From contig NZ_CP146609.1 in the NCBI RefSeq assembly GCF_037094465.1, positions 1,861,501 through 1,925,500 of the forward strand: 64,000 bases of DNA, in the 5' to 3' direction. Shown here piece after piece: positions 26,830 through 34,632 of this stretch; positions within the stretch are counted from its first letter, which is position 1, and each line of letters starts with the position of its first letter. A program made the translations under genes and the position numbers. The stretch comes from Pseudodesulfovibrio sp. 5S69 (GTDB lineage: Bacteria; Desulfobacterota; Desulfovibrionia; Desulfovibrionales; Desulfovibrionaceae). The notes beneath the pieces were generated by a model. The model searched no databases. It saw only the letters and a list, made by a program, of their open reading frames with translations, and was not told the DNA's origin.

Positions 26830-27609
26830 TCAGTTTCCTTGAATGTAGGCGATGTGCGGTCCGTATTCGGTGTCCAGAACGGCGGCGCGCACGCCGAAGA
26901 CCGCGAGGATGTTTTCGGGAGTAAGCGTGCGGGACACGTTGCCATAGGCGTGAACCGCCCCTTTGTCCAGCATGACCAGGTTGTCGCAGTACCGGGCGGC
27001 CAGATTCAGGTCGTGGAGCACGGCCACCACGGTGCGGCCCGCTCGGGCCAGCCGCGTCAGTTCGTCCATGGCCGCCATGGCGTGGCGGATGTCCATGGCC
27101 GAGGTGGGTTCGTCCAGGAGCAGGGCGGGGGTCTCCTGGGCCAGCCCGCGTGCCACGGCGGTGCGCTGGCGCTCGCCCCCGGATAGGTCGGCCACGGGGC
27201 GGTGCCGCAGGGCCTGGAGGTCCATGGCGTCCAGGGCCTGCTCTACGCGTTGCAGGTCATGGGGCGCGGGGCGGCTGAACCGGGGGATGTGCGGGTGCCG
27301 TCCCATGAGCACGGTCTCGGCCACGGTAAAGGGAAAGCGCAGGGCCTGGTCCTGGGAGACCAGGGCGCAGCGCCGGGCCAGCCGGGCCGGGGAGCAGTCG
27401 GAGACGTCTTCGCCGTTGAGGCGCACCGCGCCCCGGTCCGGCGCGAGCAGTCCGGCCAGCAGACCGAGCAGGGTGGACTTGCCGCTGCCGTTGGGGCCGA
27501 CCACCCCGTGGACCATGCCGGGAGCGAGTTCCAGGTCAAGGTCCCGGAGGACCGGGGTGTCGCCGTAGGCGAAGCCGAGGCCCTGCAGGGTGAAGGCGGC
27601 GCTATCCAC
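26830..27609 (-). CDS. ABC transporter ATPase (BtuD/FecE type)
   Basis: This 259-residue ATPase has Walker A GPNGSGKST (residues 38-46), the signature LSGGERQRTAVARGLAQ and Walker B LLLDEPTSAMD. It energises uptake by the FecCD-type permease encoded immediately before it, whose gene it overlaps by 8 bases. Confidence 0.95.
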   Translation of the reverse strand: MDSAAFTLQGLGFAYGDTPVLRDLDLELAPGMVHGVVGPNGSGKSTLLGLLAGLLAPDRGAVRLNGEDVSDCSPARLARRCALVSQDQALRFPFTVAETVLMGRHPHIPRFSRPAPHDLQRVEQALDAMDLQALRHRPVADLSGGERQRTAVARGLAQETPALLLDEPTSAMDIRHAMAAMDELTRLARAGRTVVAVLHDLNLAARYCDNLVMLDKGAVHAYGNVSRTLTPENILAVFGVRAAVLDTEYGPHIAYIQGN

Positions 27610-28639
27610 GGGCGAGCCTCCGGGAGCGACTGAATATCCAGCAGAAAACCGGACCGCCGATGAGCGCGGTGAGCACGCCGATGGGCACCTCGTGGGGCAG
27701 CAGCGCGCGGGTCACGGTGTCGGCCAGCAGGAGCAGGATGGCCCCGCCCAGGCCCGAGGCGGGCAGCAGCCAGCGGTTGTCCGGGCCCACGACCATGCGC
27801 ATCAGATGCGGAACAATCAGCCCGACAAAGCCGATGACCCCGCTCACGGCCACGCAGACCGCGCTGACCAGGGAAGCGGTCACGAGCAGGATCAGGCGCA
27901 CCCGGCCGGTGTCCACGCCCAGGCTCCGGGCCGAGCGGGTGCCCAGGCTCATGATGTTCAGGTCGCGTCCGTAGTAGAGGCAGACCGCGAAGGCCGCGAG
28001 CGCGGCACAGCCCGCCAGGGCCGCGTCGCTCAGGGTCCGGCCCACGAAGCTGCCCATGAGCCAGAAGACGATGACCGAGACCCGTTCGTCGGCCAGATAT
28101 TTGATGAAGCTGATGCCCGCCGAGAGGATGGCCGAGACGATGACCCCGGCCAGGATGAGCGAGGCCGGGGACAGTTCGCCGTCCCGCCCGGCCAGGGAGA
28201 TGACGGCGAAAAGGGTCAGGGCCGCGCCCGCGAAGGCCAGGACCGGGAGGGTGGCCGGACCCAGGAAGGCCAGCCCCAGGAGCAGGGCCAGGGCCGCGCC
28301 GAAGGCCGCGCCCGAGGACACGCCCAGGGTGAACGGGTCGGCCAGGGGATTGAGCAACAGCCCCTGGAAGACCGCGCCCGCCACGGCCAGGCCGAAGCCC
28401 ACGGCCGTGCAGGTCAGGATGCGCGGCAGACGGACGTCGAAGAGAATGCCCGCCGCAGTGGTGCCCAGTGAATCGGCCGCCCCCCGCAGGCCGTCCAGCA
28501 GTCCGCGCAGGACTTCGCCCGGCGGGATGTGGATGACCCCCATTGTGCAGGCGGCCAGGGCCAGCCCGGCCAGCACGGCGGCGAGCAGGGCCACGGTCAG
28601 GCCGTTGCGCAGGGGAGTACGGGAGACGGCGTTCGTCAT
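27602..28639 (-). CDS. FecCD/BtuC-type ABC transporter permease
   Basis: This 345-residue inner-membrane permease has about ten hydrophobic segments and the family blocks DVRLPRILTCTAVG (near residue 67), GVSSGAAFGAALAL and GVIGFVGLIVPHLMRMVVG. It forms a type II importer with the binding protein and ATPase encoded downstream. The start lies 4 bases after the periplasmic cbiK stop. Confidence 0.95.
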   Translation of the reverse strand: MTNAVSRTPLRNGLTVALLAAVLAGLALAACTMGVIHIPPGEVLRGLLDGLRGAADSLGTTAAGILFDVRLPRILTCTAVGFGLAVAGAVFQGLLLNPLADPFTLGVSSGAAFGAALALLLGLAFLGPATLPVLAFAGAALTLFAVISLAGRDGELSPASLILAGVIVSAILSAGISFIKYLADERVSVIVFWLMGSFVGRTLSDAALAGCAALAAFAVCLYYGRDLNIMSLGTRSARSLGVDTGRVRLILLVTASLVSAVCVAVSGVIGFVGLIVPHLMRMVVGPDNRWLLPASGLGGAILLLLADTVTRALLPHEVPIGVLTALIGGPVFCWIFSRSRRLARG

Positions 28640-28643
28640 GGGC

Positions 28644-29615
28644 CTATTTCGCCGGGCCCTCGGCCATGGCGTCCTTGAGATGGTCCACGTAGATGTCGGC
28701 CCAGCCGTCGAGCATGCCCAGGCCGCGCAGGTCGGTGGTCACGGAATATCCCTGCTTGGTCAGCATGACCTTCCACGAGTCGTCCTCGTCGCCCGCCATG
28801 TCGTTGGAGGCGTGGTCTCCGGCCACGATCATGAACGGCTTGAGCAGGACCTTCTTCTTGCCGGCCCTCTTGAGTTGGGCGGCCATGTCGTCGAAGGCGG
28901 GGTACCCCTCCACGCAGCCGATGAAGATCGGGTAGCCGTATTCGCTCTGCAATATTTTTTGGAATTCTGCATAGATGCCAGTGGAGAAGAAGTCGTTGCC
29001 GTGGCCCATGTAGACCAGGGCCGCGCCGAGCCTTCTGGCCTGGTCCACGTCGACCTTGAGGATCTTGGCCGCCCGGGCCATGTCCTCTGTGTAGGGGTAT
29101 TCCGTGCCGGGCATGCCCAGGGCCGGGCGGCCGACCGCGAGCCGGGCGAAGGGCATGTTCTTGGCCTTGAGGGTGCGGATGGCCTTGAGCCCGTCGGTCA
29201 GGGCGACCAGGTCGTTGAACTCCTCCCCCGCGAAGACGTGCAGGGATTGCACGGTGACGTCGCGGTAACCGTCGTTCTGGAGGTCCGCGATGGTGGCCAG
29301 CGGATGCTTGACGTACAGGACCTCCTCCGGGATGTCCGCGTGTGCCGTTTTCCAGGCCGCGTCGTCCTGGCGCTTCTGCCAGATGCGGCGGATGATGTTG
29401 GAGGTGAAGGCCAGGCGCACGGGCACGCCGGGGTTGGCCGCCTCCACCTTGGCCTGGATGTTCAGGATGGATTTGACCGCTTCGGGATAGGAGGTGCCGA
29501 AGGCGGCCAGGACGATGGCCGGTTTGACCGGGCCCTCGTCGTGGTGCCCGGCCTGGGCCGGGACGGCCAGGAGCAGGGCGAGCAGGAAGAAGATGGAGTT
29601 TCTGAACAGGGTCAT
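28644..29615 (-). CDS. cbiK: Periplasmic cobaltochelatase CbiK(P)
   Basis: This 323-residue CbiK-family protein has a cleavable signal peptide (residues about 1-22, LLALLLAVPAQAG). Chelatase residues are His205 (VYMGHGND), Glu236 (CVEGYP) and His268 (VAGDHASND). Desulfovibrio vulgaris is known to have both a cytoplasmic and a periplasmic CbiK; the periplasmic form binds heme and its role is unclear, with transport of heme or cobalt suggested. ATG 29615 is chosen because GGAG lies at the right distance; an in-frame TTG at 29627 is less likely. It is the first gene after the B12 riboswitch. Confidence 0.93.
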   Translation of the reverse strand: MTLFRNSIFFLLALLLAVPAQAGHHDEGPVKPAIVLAAFGTSYPEAVKSILNIQAKVEAANPGVPVRLAFTSNIIRRIWQKRQDDAAWKTAHADIPEEVLYVKHPLATIADLQNDGYRDVTVQSLHVFAGEEFNDLVALTDGLKAIRTLKAKNMPFARLAVGRPALGMPGTEYPYTEDMARAAKILKVDVDQARRLGAALVYMGHGNDFFSTGIYAEFQKILQSEYGYPIFIGCVEGYPAFDDMAAQLKRAGKKKVLLKPFMIVAGDHASNDMAGDEDDSWKVMLTKQGYSVTTDLRGLGMLDGWADIYVDHLKDAMAEGPAK

Positions 29616-29643
29616 TGTGTTCTCCAAAAGGGGCGGGTGAGGG

Positions 29644-29683
29644 AAAAAAAAGCCCCTTCCTCTTCGAATTCAGAGGAGGGGGT
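29644..29683 (-). terminator. Attenuator terminator between the riboswitch and the cobalamin operon
   Basis: On the - strand, CCCC, a short mismatch and CCTCT pair with AGAGG and GGGG across a GAATTCGA loop, followed by nine T residues. It lies between the aptamer and the first gene start, the expected place for a riboswitch-controlled intrinsic terminator. Confidence 0.85.
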
Positions 29684-29739
29684 TCCGTATTTTCCCTTCT
29701 ATACCTCGGCGGCAAGCCCACGTACCACCGTGGCAAGTC

Positions 29740-29901
29740 CTGTGAGCGCTCCAGGCAGGTCTTCCGGCTGGTCCCTCCCGCTGCCGCCTTCCCAGGGAAA
29801 CCCCAGTGGCATGAATGGCAGCGGTTCGGCAGGACGTCACGGCGGCGGGTCCGCTCCCGATTCGCACGGGATTCCCTATTGAGTCCAAGGACACCTGAAG
29901 C
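29740..29901 (-). promoter_or_regulatory. Cobalamin (adenosylcobalamin) riboswitch
   Basis: Read on the - strand, the hallmark blocks appear in order: AGGTGTCC, GGGAATCCCGTGCGAATCGG, AGCGGACCCGCCGCCGTGA, GCCACTG, GGGAAGGCGG and the B12 box AGCCGGAAGACCTGCC (29755-29770). A terminator hairpin follows before the ribosome site of the first gene. High B12 should therefore switch off all six genes from periplasmic cbiK to cytoplasmic cbiK. Confidence 0.95.
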
Positions 29902-29907
29902 TTGAGA

Positions 29908-29935
29908 ACTATGCTTCAGGCAGCACTTATGTCAA
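29908..29935 (-). promoter_or_regulatory. Promoter of the cobalamin operon, overlapping the cheA stop
   Basis: A perfect -35 TTGACA (29935-29930) is formed by the last two sense codons of the cheA-like gene. After 16 bases comes CATAGT (29913-29908), four of six matches to the -10 consensus. The predicted start of transcription falls at about 29901, right at the 5' edge of the riboswitch. The inverted repeat CCTGAAGC/GCTTCAGG spans the -10 region. Confidence 0.65.
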
Positions 29936-31600
29936 GGACGATTGGGCCGCCTTGGCAATGCGGTCCTGGAACTGCTGGATCATCTCCTCGGCGTCGATGA
30001 CCAGGGCGTCGGATTCGCCCATCATGCCGTAGCCCAGGATGGGGATGTCGAAGATCTCCTGCACCGGCACGGTGAAGCCGGTGATGACCACCTGTTGCTG
30101 GCGGAGCACTTCGTCCACCAGGATGGCCCCCTTGTAGTCGCCCACCCGGACCACGATGGCCTGGGCCATCTCGATGTTGTCGATCTCGGGGGTCAGCTCC
30201 AGGAGGTCGGCCAGACGGAGCAGGGAGTGGATTTCGCCGCGCACGTCCACGGTTTCGCGGCCGTCGGGCAGCTCGACCACGTCGTTGCGCCGGGGCATGT
30301 AGATCTCGACCACGTCGCGGCTGGGCATGATGAAGGTGTCGCCGCCCACCTTGCAGACCAGGGCGTCCACGATGCCCTCGTTGGCCGAGCGGTCCAGGGG
30401 GATGACGATGGTGAAGGCCGCGCCCTTGCCCAGCGTGCTCTGGATGGACACCTCGCCGTCCAGGGCGACCTTGATGGCGTTGACCACGGCGTCCATGCCC
30501 ACGCCGCGCCCGGACACGTCGGTGATCTTCTCGGCGGTGGAGAAGCCGCTCTGGAGCACGAACTGGAGAATCTCCTCGGTTTCGTACTCCTTGTCCGGAT
30601 CGGCCAACCCCTTTTCCAGCGCCTTGGCCAGGATGCGGTCCGGGTCCAGGCCGCGCCCGTCGTCGCTGACCTGGATAAAGGCGCTGTCGCCCTTGCGCCA
30701 GGCGGACAGGGTCACGGTGCCGGATTCGGGCTTGCCCGCGGCCTTGCGTCCCTCGGGGTCCTCCAGGCCGTGGTCCACGGCGTTGCGGAGCAGGTGGACC
30801 AGGGGTTCGTTCAGGGATTCGACGATGGTCTTGTCCAGGGCCAGGTCGTCGCCCTTGACCTCGAAGTCGAGCTTCTTGCCGATCTTCTGGGACAGGCTCT
30901 TCACCAGGCGGTGCATGGGCATGAAAATCTGTTTGAGCGGCACCAGGCGGATGGCGTTGACCTCCTGCTGGAGCCGGGTGATGACGTTGTCCAGCTCGCG
31001 CAGGCTGGAGGCCATCTGGGTCATGCTGGTGGCCCCGCCCTGGGCGATGACCGCGTAGGTGACCATGAGCTTGCCGACCAGCTCGATGACCCGGTCCAGC
31101 CGGTCCGTGGCCACGCGGATGGAGGATATGGCCGTGGACGGGCCCTTGGCGTCGGGCTTGGCTTCCGCCTTGGCATCGGGCTTGGCCTCTTCGGCCGCTT
31201 CCGCCTCCTCGGGGACCTCGGCTTCGACTTCGGCCTCGGCGGTGGGCGGTTCTTCGAAGGCCTTGGCCGCATCTTCCTCGGACTCCTCGACTACCGGGGC
31301 GGACGGGGAGGTCTTGATCTTGGCCAGGGCGTCGGCGCTGCCTTCGAGCAGGCCGCCCAAGGCGAAGAAGAATTTTTTCTGGGCTTCGCAGATGCCGAGC
31401 ATGGAGGTGATGATCTCGCTGTTGACCGGCGTGATGCCGTCCTTGAGCATGTCCAGCAGGGCGATGACCCCGGCGGACGAGAGTTGCATGCACGACAGGC
31501 CGAGTGCGTCCACCACCGCCTCGACCCCCTGGCCGGTGGCGTCCACTTCGAGGATTTGTTGTTCGATGTCCTCGATGCACTGGATGATGCTGTCCTGCAT
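29927..31600 (-). CDS. cheA: CheA-like histidine kinase core lacking a functional P1 domain
   Basis: This 557-residue kinase has P3 dimerisation (about 155-215), the HATPase P4 (N box HLLRNAVDHGLE near 269-280, G1 DDGRGLDP near 313, GFSTAEKITDVSGRGVGMD 352-370) and a CheW-like P5 (about 405-557). Residues 1-90 look like a decayed P1 helix bundle without the HxxKG phosphorylation motif, followed by an Ala/Glu/Lys-rich linker (about 96-155). The missing phosphodonor is supplied by the neighbouring HPt-STAS gene 9 bases upstream, so kinase and phosphotransfer domain are split over two proteins. A receiver gene completes the unit. Confidence 0.92.
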   Translation of the reverse strand: MQDSIIQCIEDIEQQILEVDATGQGVEAVVDALGLSCMQLSSAGVIALLDMLKDGITPVNSEIITSMLGICEAQKKFFFALGGLLEGSADALAKIKTSPSAPVVEESEEDAAKAFEEPPTAEAEVEAEVPEEAEAAEEAKPDAKAEAKPDAKGPSTAISSIRVATDRLDRVIELVGKLMVTYAVIAQGGATSMTQMASSLRELDNVITRLQQEVNAIRLVPLKQIFMPMHRLVKSLSQKIGKKLDFEVKGDDLALDKTIVESLNEPLVHLLRNAVDHGLEDPEGRKAAGKPESGTVTLSAWRKGDSAFIQVSDDGRGLDPDRILAKALEKGLADPDKEYETEEILQFVLQSGFSTAEKITDVSGRGVGMDAVVNAIKVALDGEVSIQSTLGKGAAFTIVIPLDRSANEGIVDALVCKVGGDTFIMPSRDVVEIYMPRRNDVVELPDGRETVDVRGEIHSLLRLADLLELTPEIDNIEMAQAIVVRVGDYKGAILVDEVLRQQQVVITGFTVPVQEIFDIPILGYGMMGESDALVIDAEEMIQQFQDRIAKAAQSSLT

Positions 31601-31609
31601 GGCTTCCCC

Positions 31610-32335
31610 TTATTGCGTGGTGAAGTATGTTTCCCTGTCGGGATACACGGAAATGGTCTTGTCGAAGCCCCAGCCTATGAGCGTCTGCTTGGCGTCCGGG
31701 GAAATGTTGCAGGCCGCGATCTTGAAGGTCGTGCCCATGCTGGCCACGGCGGCCCACGCCCCGGAGCCGAAGGTCAGCACCCCGCCGAGATCCAGGAGTG
31801 CGGGGTCGCCGGGCTCGATGGACAGGATGGCCGAGATGATCGGCTTGAACTGGCTTTCCAGGTGGACGCGCGGGTCTTTGACCGTGATGATCGTCACCCC
31901 GTCCCGGGTCTCCGCGTCCACGCCCGCGCCCAGCGCCTCGCCCTCGGCCTGCTCGCTGGAGGACGCCTCCTCGATCAGGGAGAGGACCTCCTCCCGTTCT
32001 CCGGTATCCGTGTCCCCCTCGCGGAGCTGCTCCAGGACCTGGAAGATCATGTTCACCCCGCGCGAGAGCAGGGTCACGTTGTCCGGCGAGGACTCCACTT
32101 CGCCGGATTGCACCTTTTTCAGAAAATCCTCGATCTTGTGGGTGAAGTGGGAGGCCTCTTCGAAGCCCGCCATGAAGCCGGTGACGCCCTTGATGGTGTG
32201 CAGCGGACGGGCCAGGATCTCGATGCCCTGGGCCAGTTCGTCGCCTTCGAGCAGGTCGAGCCCCTCCATCACCTGGGGGTAGTACTTGTCGTTGACTTCG
32301 GAGAAGAACTCCTCAACCATCGGGTCTTCGCTCAT
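31610..32335 (-). CDS. HPt-STAS fusion protein (split CheA P1)
   Basis: This 241-residue protein has an N-terminal HPt domain (about 5-110) with the phosphorylatable His46 in PLHTIKG and typical flanking helices. An acidic, low-complexity linker follows. The C-terminal part (about 145-241) resembles a STAS domain (LLDLGGVLTFGSGAW, then ISPDAKQTLIGWGFDK). It should be the phosphodonor for the adjacent CheA core. What the STAS part binds is unknown. HPt-STAS fusions are uncommon, and I do not recognise a characterised example. Confidence 0.8.
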   Translation of the reverse strand: MSEDPMVEEFFSEVNDKYYPQVMEGLDLLEGDELAQGIEILARPLHTIKGVTGFMAGFEEASHFTHKIEDFLKKVQSGEVESSPDNVTLLSRGVNMIFQVLEQLREGDTDTGEREEVLSLIEEASSSEQAEGEALGAGVDAETRDGVTIITVKDPRVHLESQFKPIISAILSIEPGDPALLDLGGVLTFGSGAWAAVASMGTTFKIAACNISPDAKQTLIGWGFDKTISVYPDRETYFTTQ

Positions 32336-32350
32336 GACGAATCCTCGGGT

Positions 32351-32746
32351 TTACTTGTGCAGAAGCCCGAGCTTTTCCAGCTCGGCGTACAGTTTGTCCT
32401 TGGCGACCGGCTTGACGATGTAGGCCGAGGCCTCGCCGTCGTGGAAGGTCCGGATGACCGTCCGGGGGTCGTCCAGGGCCGTGGTCATGATCACCTTGAC
32501 CCTCGGACGGTAGTTGTTGTCCGTTTCGAGGCCGCGGATCTTTTGCAACGCCTCGATGCCGTCCACCTCGGGCATCATGATGTCCATGAGGATCAGGTCG
32601 TACGGTCTGCCCTCTTCGTGACCCATCTTGAAGGCCTCGACCGCTTCCCGGCCGTTGACCACGATGTCCACGTCGAAAAGGGTCATCAGAAACGACCGCA
32701 GGACCTTGCGGCTTAGGAATTCGTCTTCGACAATGAGTGCACGCAT
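32351..32746 (-). CDS. CheY-like response regulator
   Basis: This 131-residue stand-alone receiver domain has acidic residues Glu7 and Asp8, phosphoacceptor Asp55 (LILMDIMMP), the Thr88/Thr89 switch position and Lys112 (IVKPVAK). GGAG precedes ATG 32746. It is the first gene of the unit receiver, HPt-STAS, CheA core, and is the probable phosphate acceptor of that split kinase. Confidence 0.93.
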   Translation of the reverse strand: MRALIVEDEFLSRKVLRSFLMTLFDVDIVVNGREAVEAFKMGHEEGRPYDLILMDIMMPEVDGIEALQKIRGLETDNNYRPRVKVIMTTALDDPRTVIRTFHDGEASAYIVKPVAKDKLYAELEKLGLLHK

Positions 32747-32852
32747 TTCGTTCTCCGCTTTCTTACCTGGGAAAGAGAATTCACATCTTCTTTTCCTACG
32801 TAAAATGAAAAAATGTCAATATGATGATAGGAATTAATAACTCGCATCACAT

Positions 32853-32858
32853 TATAAT
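32853..32858 (+). promoter_or_regulatory. Candidate -10 element for trmH
   Basis: A perfect TATAAT lies about 70 bases before the trmH start in an AT-rich gap, but no good -35 is present at the usual distance. Transcription from here would begin near 32865, which argues against the upstream in-frame TTG at 32867 as the trmH start. Confidence 0.3.
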
Positions 32859-32929
32859 CTGGTCGGTTGCGTAGCGGTAGGACGCTGTCCGGGGTTGCCA
32901 AACCATTGCAGAATGGATACCAACCCCGC

Positions 32930-33520
32930 ATGTCCAGACAGATAACGGAAGAAAGGAAGAAACGCATCGACGAGGTGCTCTCCCGGCGGCAGAAGGATCT
33001 GACCCTGATCATGGACAACATCTGGGACCCCCACAACGTTTCGGCGGTTCTCAGGAGTTGCGACGCCTTCGGCGTGGCCGGGGTGCACCTGTACTACACC
33101 GATTCGCAGTGGCCCGACCTGGCCCAGAAGAGTTCGGCCTCGGCCAAGAAGTGGATCGAGCGCACCGAGCACATCGACGCGGCCGAGATGGTCGCCGGGT
33201 TGAAGGGGCAGGGCATGCGCATCCTGAGGACGGGGTTCTCGGACACGGCCCGGCCGGTCATGGATTTCGACTTCACCAAGCCCACGGCGATCATCCTGAG
33301 TAACGAGCACCGTGGCACCTCCCCGGAGCTGGCGAGGCTGGTCCCGGACGAGATATACATTCCCATGCAGGGCATGGTGCAGAGCTTCAACGTTTCGGTG
33401 GCCGCGGCCATCATATTGTATCAGGCGTTCACCCAGCGGGACGCCGCAGGCATGTACGACGACCCCTCCTTCTCCAGGGAGGAACTGGAATCGCTCAAAA
33501 CCCAATGGTATTCGAGGTAA
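32930..33520 (+). CDS. trmH: TrmH/SpoU-family tRNA (Gm18) 2'-O-methyltransferase
   Basis: This 196-residue protein has the trefoil-knot SPOUT motifs: motif 1 DNIWDPHNVSAVLRSCDAFG (near residues 27-46), motif 2 LSNEHRGTSPE and motif 3 IPMQGMVQSFNVSVAAAI. TrmH methylates G18 in the D-loop of tRNA. It is more TrmH-like than RlmB-like because it lacks an N-terminal L30e-type domain. ATG 32930 is preferred, although its ribosome site is weak; the frame is open back to a TTG at 32867. tsaC follows after 10 bases. Confidence 0.88.
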   Translation: MSRQITEERKKRIDEVLSRRQKDLTLIMDNIWDPHNVSAVLRSCDAFGVAGVHLYYTDSQWPDLAQKSSASAKKWIERTEHIDAAEMVAGLKGQGMRILRTGFSDTARPVMDFDFTKPTAIILSNEHRGTSPELARLVPDEIYIPMQGMVQSFNVSVAAAIILYQAFTQRDAAGMYDDPSFSREELESLKTQWYSR

Positions 33521-33530
33521 GGAGAGAGTC

Positions 33531-34142
33531 ATGCAAGAGTTGCTCAAGGTCCTGCGTTCCGGCGGCATCGTCATATACCCCACCGAAACCCTCTACGCGC
33601 TGGGCTGCGACGCCACCAGCGAGGCGGCCTGCGAGCGCGTGGCCCAGGTCAAGGGGCGTTCCGAAGAGCGGCCGCTGCCCCTGATCATCGGGGGGCTCGA
33701 TATGCTTGACCTGGTCACCGGCGAAAAGTCCCGCTCCCTGCTGGACCTGGCCGGCGCGTTCTGGCCTGGTCCGCTGTCCATCCTGGTCAAGGCGCTGCCC
33801 GAGCTGCCCGCCTGGCTGTCCGACGACGAAGGCTACACCTCGGTGCGCTGGTCCGGCCATCCGTTCGCCTCGGAGCTGTCCCGCCGGTTCCGCAAGCCCA
33901 TCGTGGCCACCAGCGCCAACCTGTCCGGCAAGCCCCCGGCGGCCCTGCCCGAGGACATCGACCCCGAACTCCTCGAAATGGTCGACGGCTCGTACTTCGA
34001 TCCGCCGTGGCCGCGCGGCCACAAGGCCTCCACCGTGGTCCGCATGCTCGGCTCCAGCAAGCTCGAGATCATCCGCGAAGGCGAGATTTCCATCAAGAAA
34101 CTCTGCGACAAGGGATTCTCCGTGGCCGTGCGTAACGCCTGA
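33531..34142 (+). CDS. tsaC: L-threonylcarbamoyladenylate synthase (Sua5/YrdC/TsaC family)
   Basis: This 203-residue enzyme makes threonylcarbamoyl-AMP, the donor for t6A37 in ANN-decoding tRNAs. IYPTETLYALGCDA (near residues 16-29), KGRSEERPLPLII and the nucleotide site TSANLSGKPP are characteristic. GGAGAGAG precedes ATG 33531. Together with mtaB elsewhere in the window it supplies both t6A and its methylthio derivative. Confidence 0.94.
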   Translation: MQELLKVLRSGGIVIYPTETLYALGCDATSEAACERVAQVKGRSEERPLPLIIGGLDMLDLVTGEKSRSLLDLAGAFWPGPLSILVKALPELPAWLSDDEGYTSVRWSGHPFASELSRRFRKPIVATSANLSGKPPAALPEDIDPELLEMVDGSYFDPPWPRGHKASTVVRMLGSSKLEIIREGEISIKKLCDKGFSVAVRNA

Positions 34143-34209
34143 TCCGCTCCGGCGGGTCAAAATCCTTGAACCCGCATACACGGGAAATGGACCTTTGCCG
34201 GTCCGGGGT

Positions 34210-34251
34210 AAAAAATCTTGTACCACTTTCCGGGTGCAGGATTTTTTCTTT
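34210..34251 (+). terminator. Terminator after the trmH-tsaC unit
   Basis: ATCTTGTACC pairs with GGTGCAGGAT (two G-U type pairs) around an 8-base loop, extended by flanking A and T runs and followed by TTTTTTCTTTT. Confidence 0.8.
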
Positions 34252-34319
34252 TCCTGATAAATGTATCCAATAGTTTGATTTTACACTGTTTTAATAAATC
34301 CTAGGCATCGTTCTAGAGT

Positions 34320-34336
34320 TTGGCACAGCGATTGCT
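34320..34336 (+). promoter_or_regulatory. Sigma-54 promoter
   Basis: TTGGCACAGCGATTGCT has GG at -24 (34322-34323) and GC at -12 (34334-34335) with exactly 10 bases between them, close to the sigma-54 consensus. It lies in an AT-rich gap of about 375 bases between tsaC and the Nudix gene, facing the Nudix gene about 285 bases on. Confidence 0.65.
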
Positions 34337-34346
34337 AGATGTAAAA

Positions 34347-34416
34347 GTAACTTCTTCCTTTTTTTGCACACGAGAAAGCAAGGCTTCACCGGATGGTCCG
34401 ATGAAGCCTTTCTCGT
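34347..34416 (+). ncRNA. Possible small RNA behind the sigma-54 promoter
   Basis: The predicted transcript has a short pyrimidine-rich 5' part (CTTCTTCCTTTTTTT) and then a strong hairpin (34370-34416), in which ACGAGAA pairs with TTCTCGT and AGGCTTCA with TGAAGCCT. No reading frame is present. The hairpin is not followed by a T run, so the 3' end is unclear. An imperfect AT-rich hairpin follows at about 34431-34467. The rest of the gap up to 34632 shows nothing else I can name. Confidence 0.3.
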
Positions 34417-34632
34417 ATGGTCAGCACTGTAGCAATAATATACATTAAATCAGTATGTTATATTGCTGGTTGTGGGGTTTTGCCAAAGCTCGGTCCGGCT
34501 CTGCACGGGATTTCGGCGTCGAGGCAGGCCGGGCGGCCGGGTAAAAAAAGTGGAATCGCACGCCGCGGCATTTGACTTCGCGGCCGTGTTTGGGGACAGT
34601 CCTGCCGTATCCATCAGCCAACGGAGCGTGCC

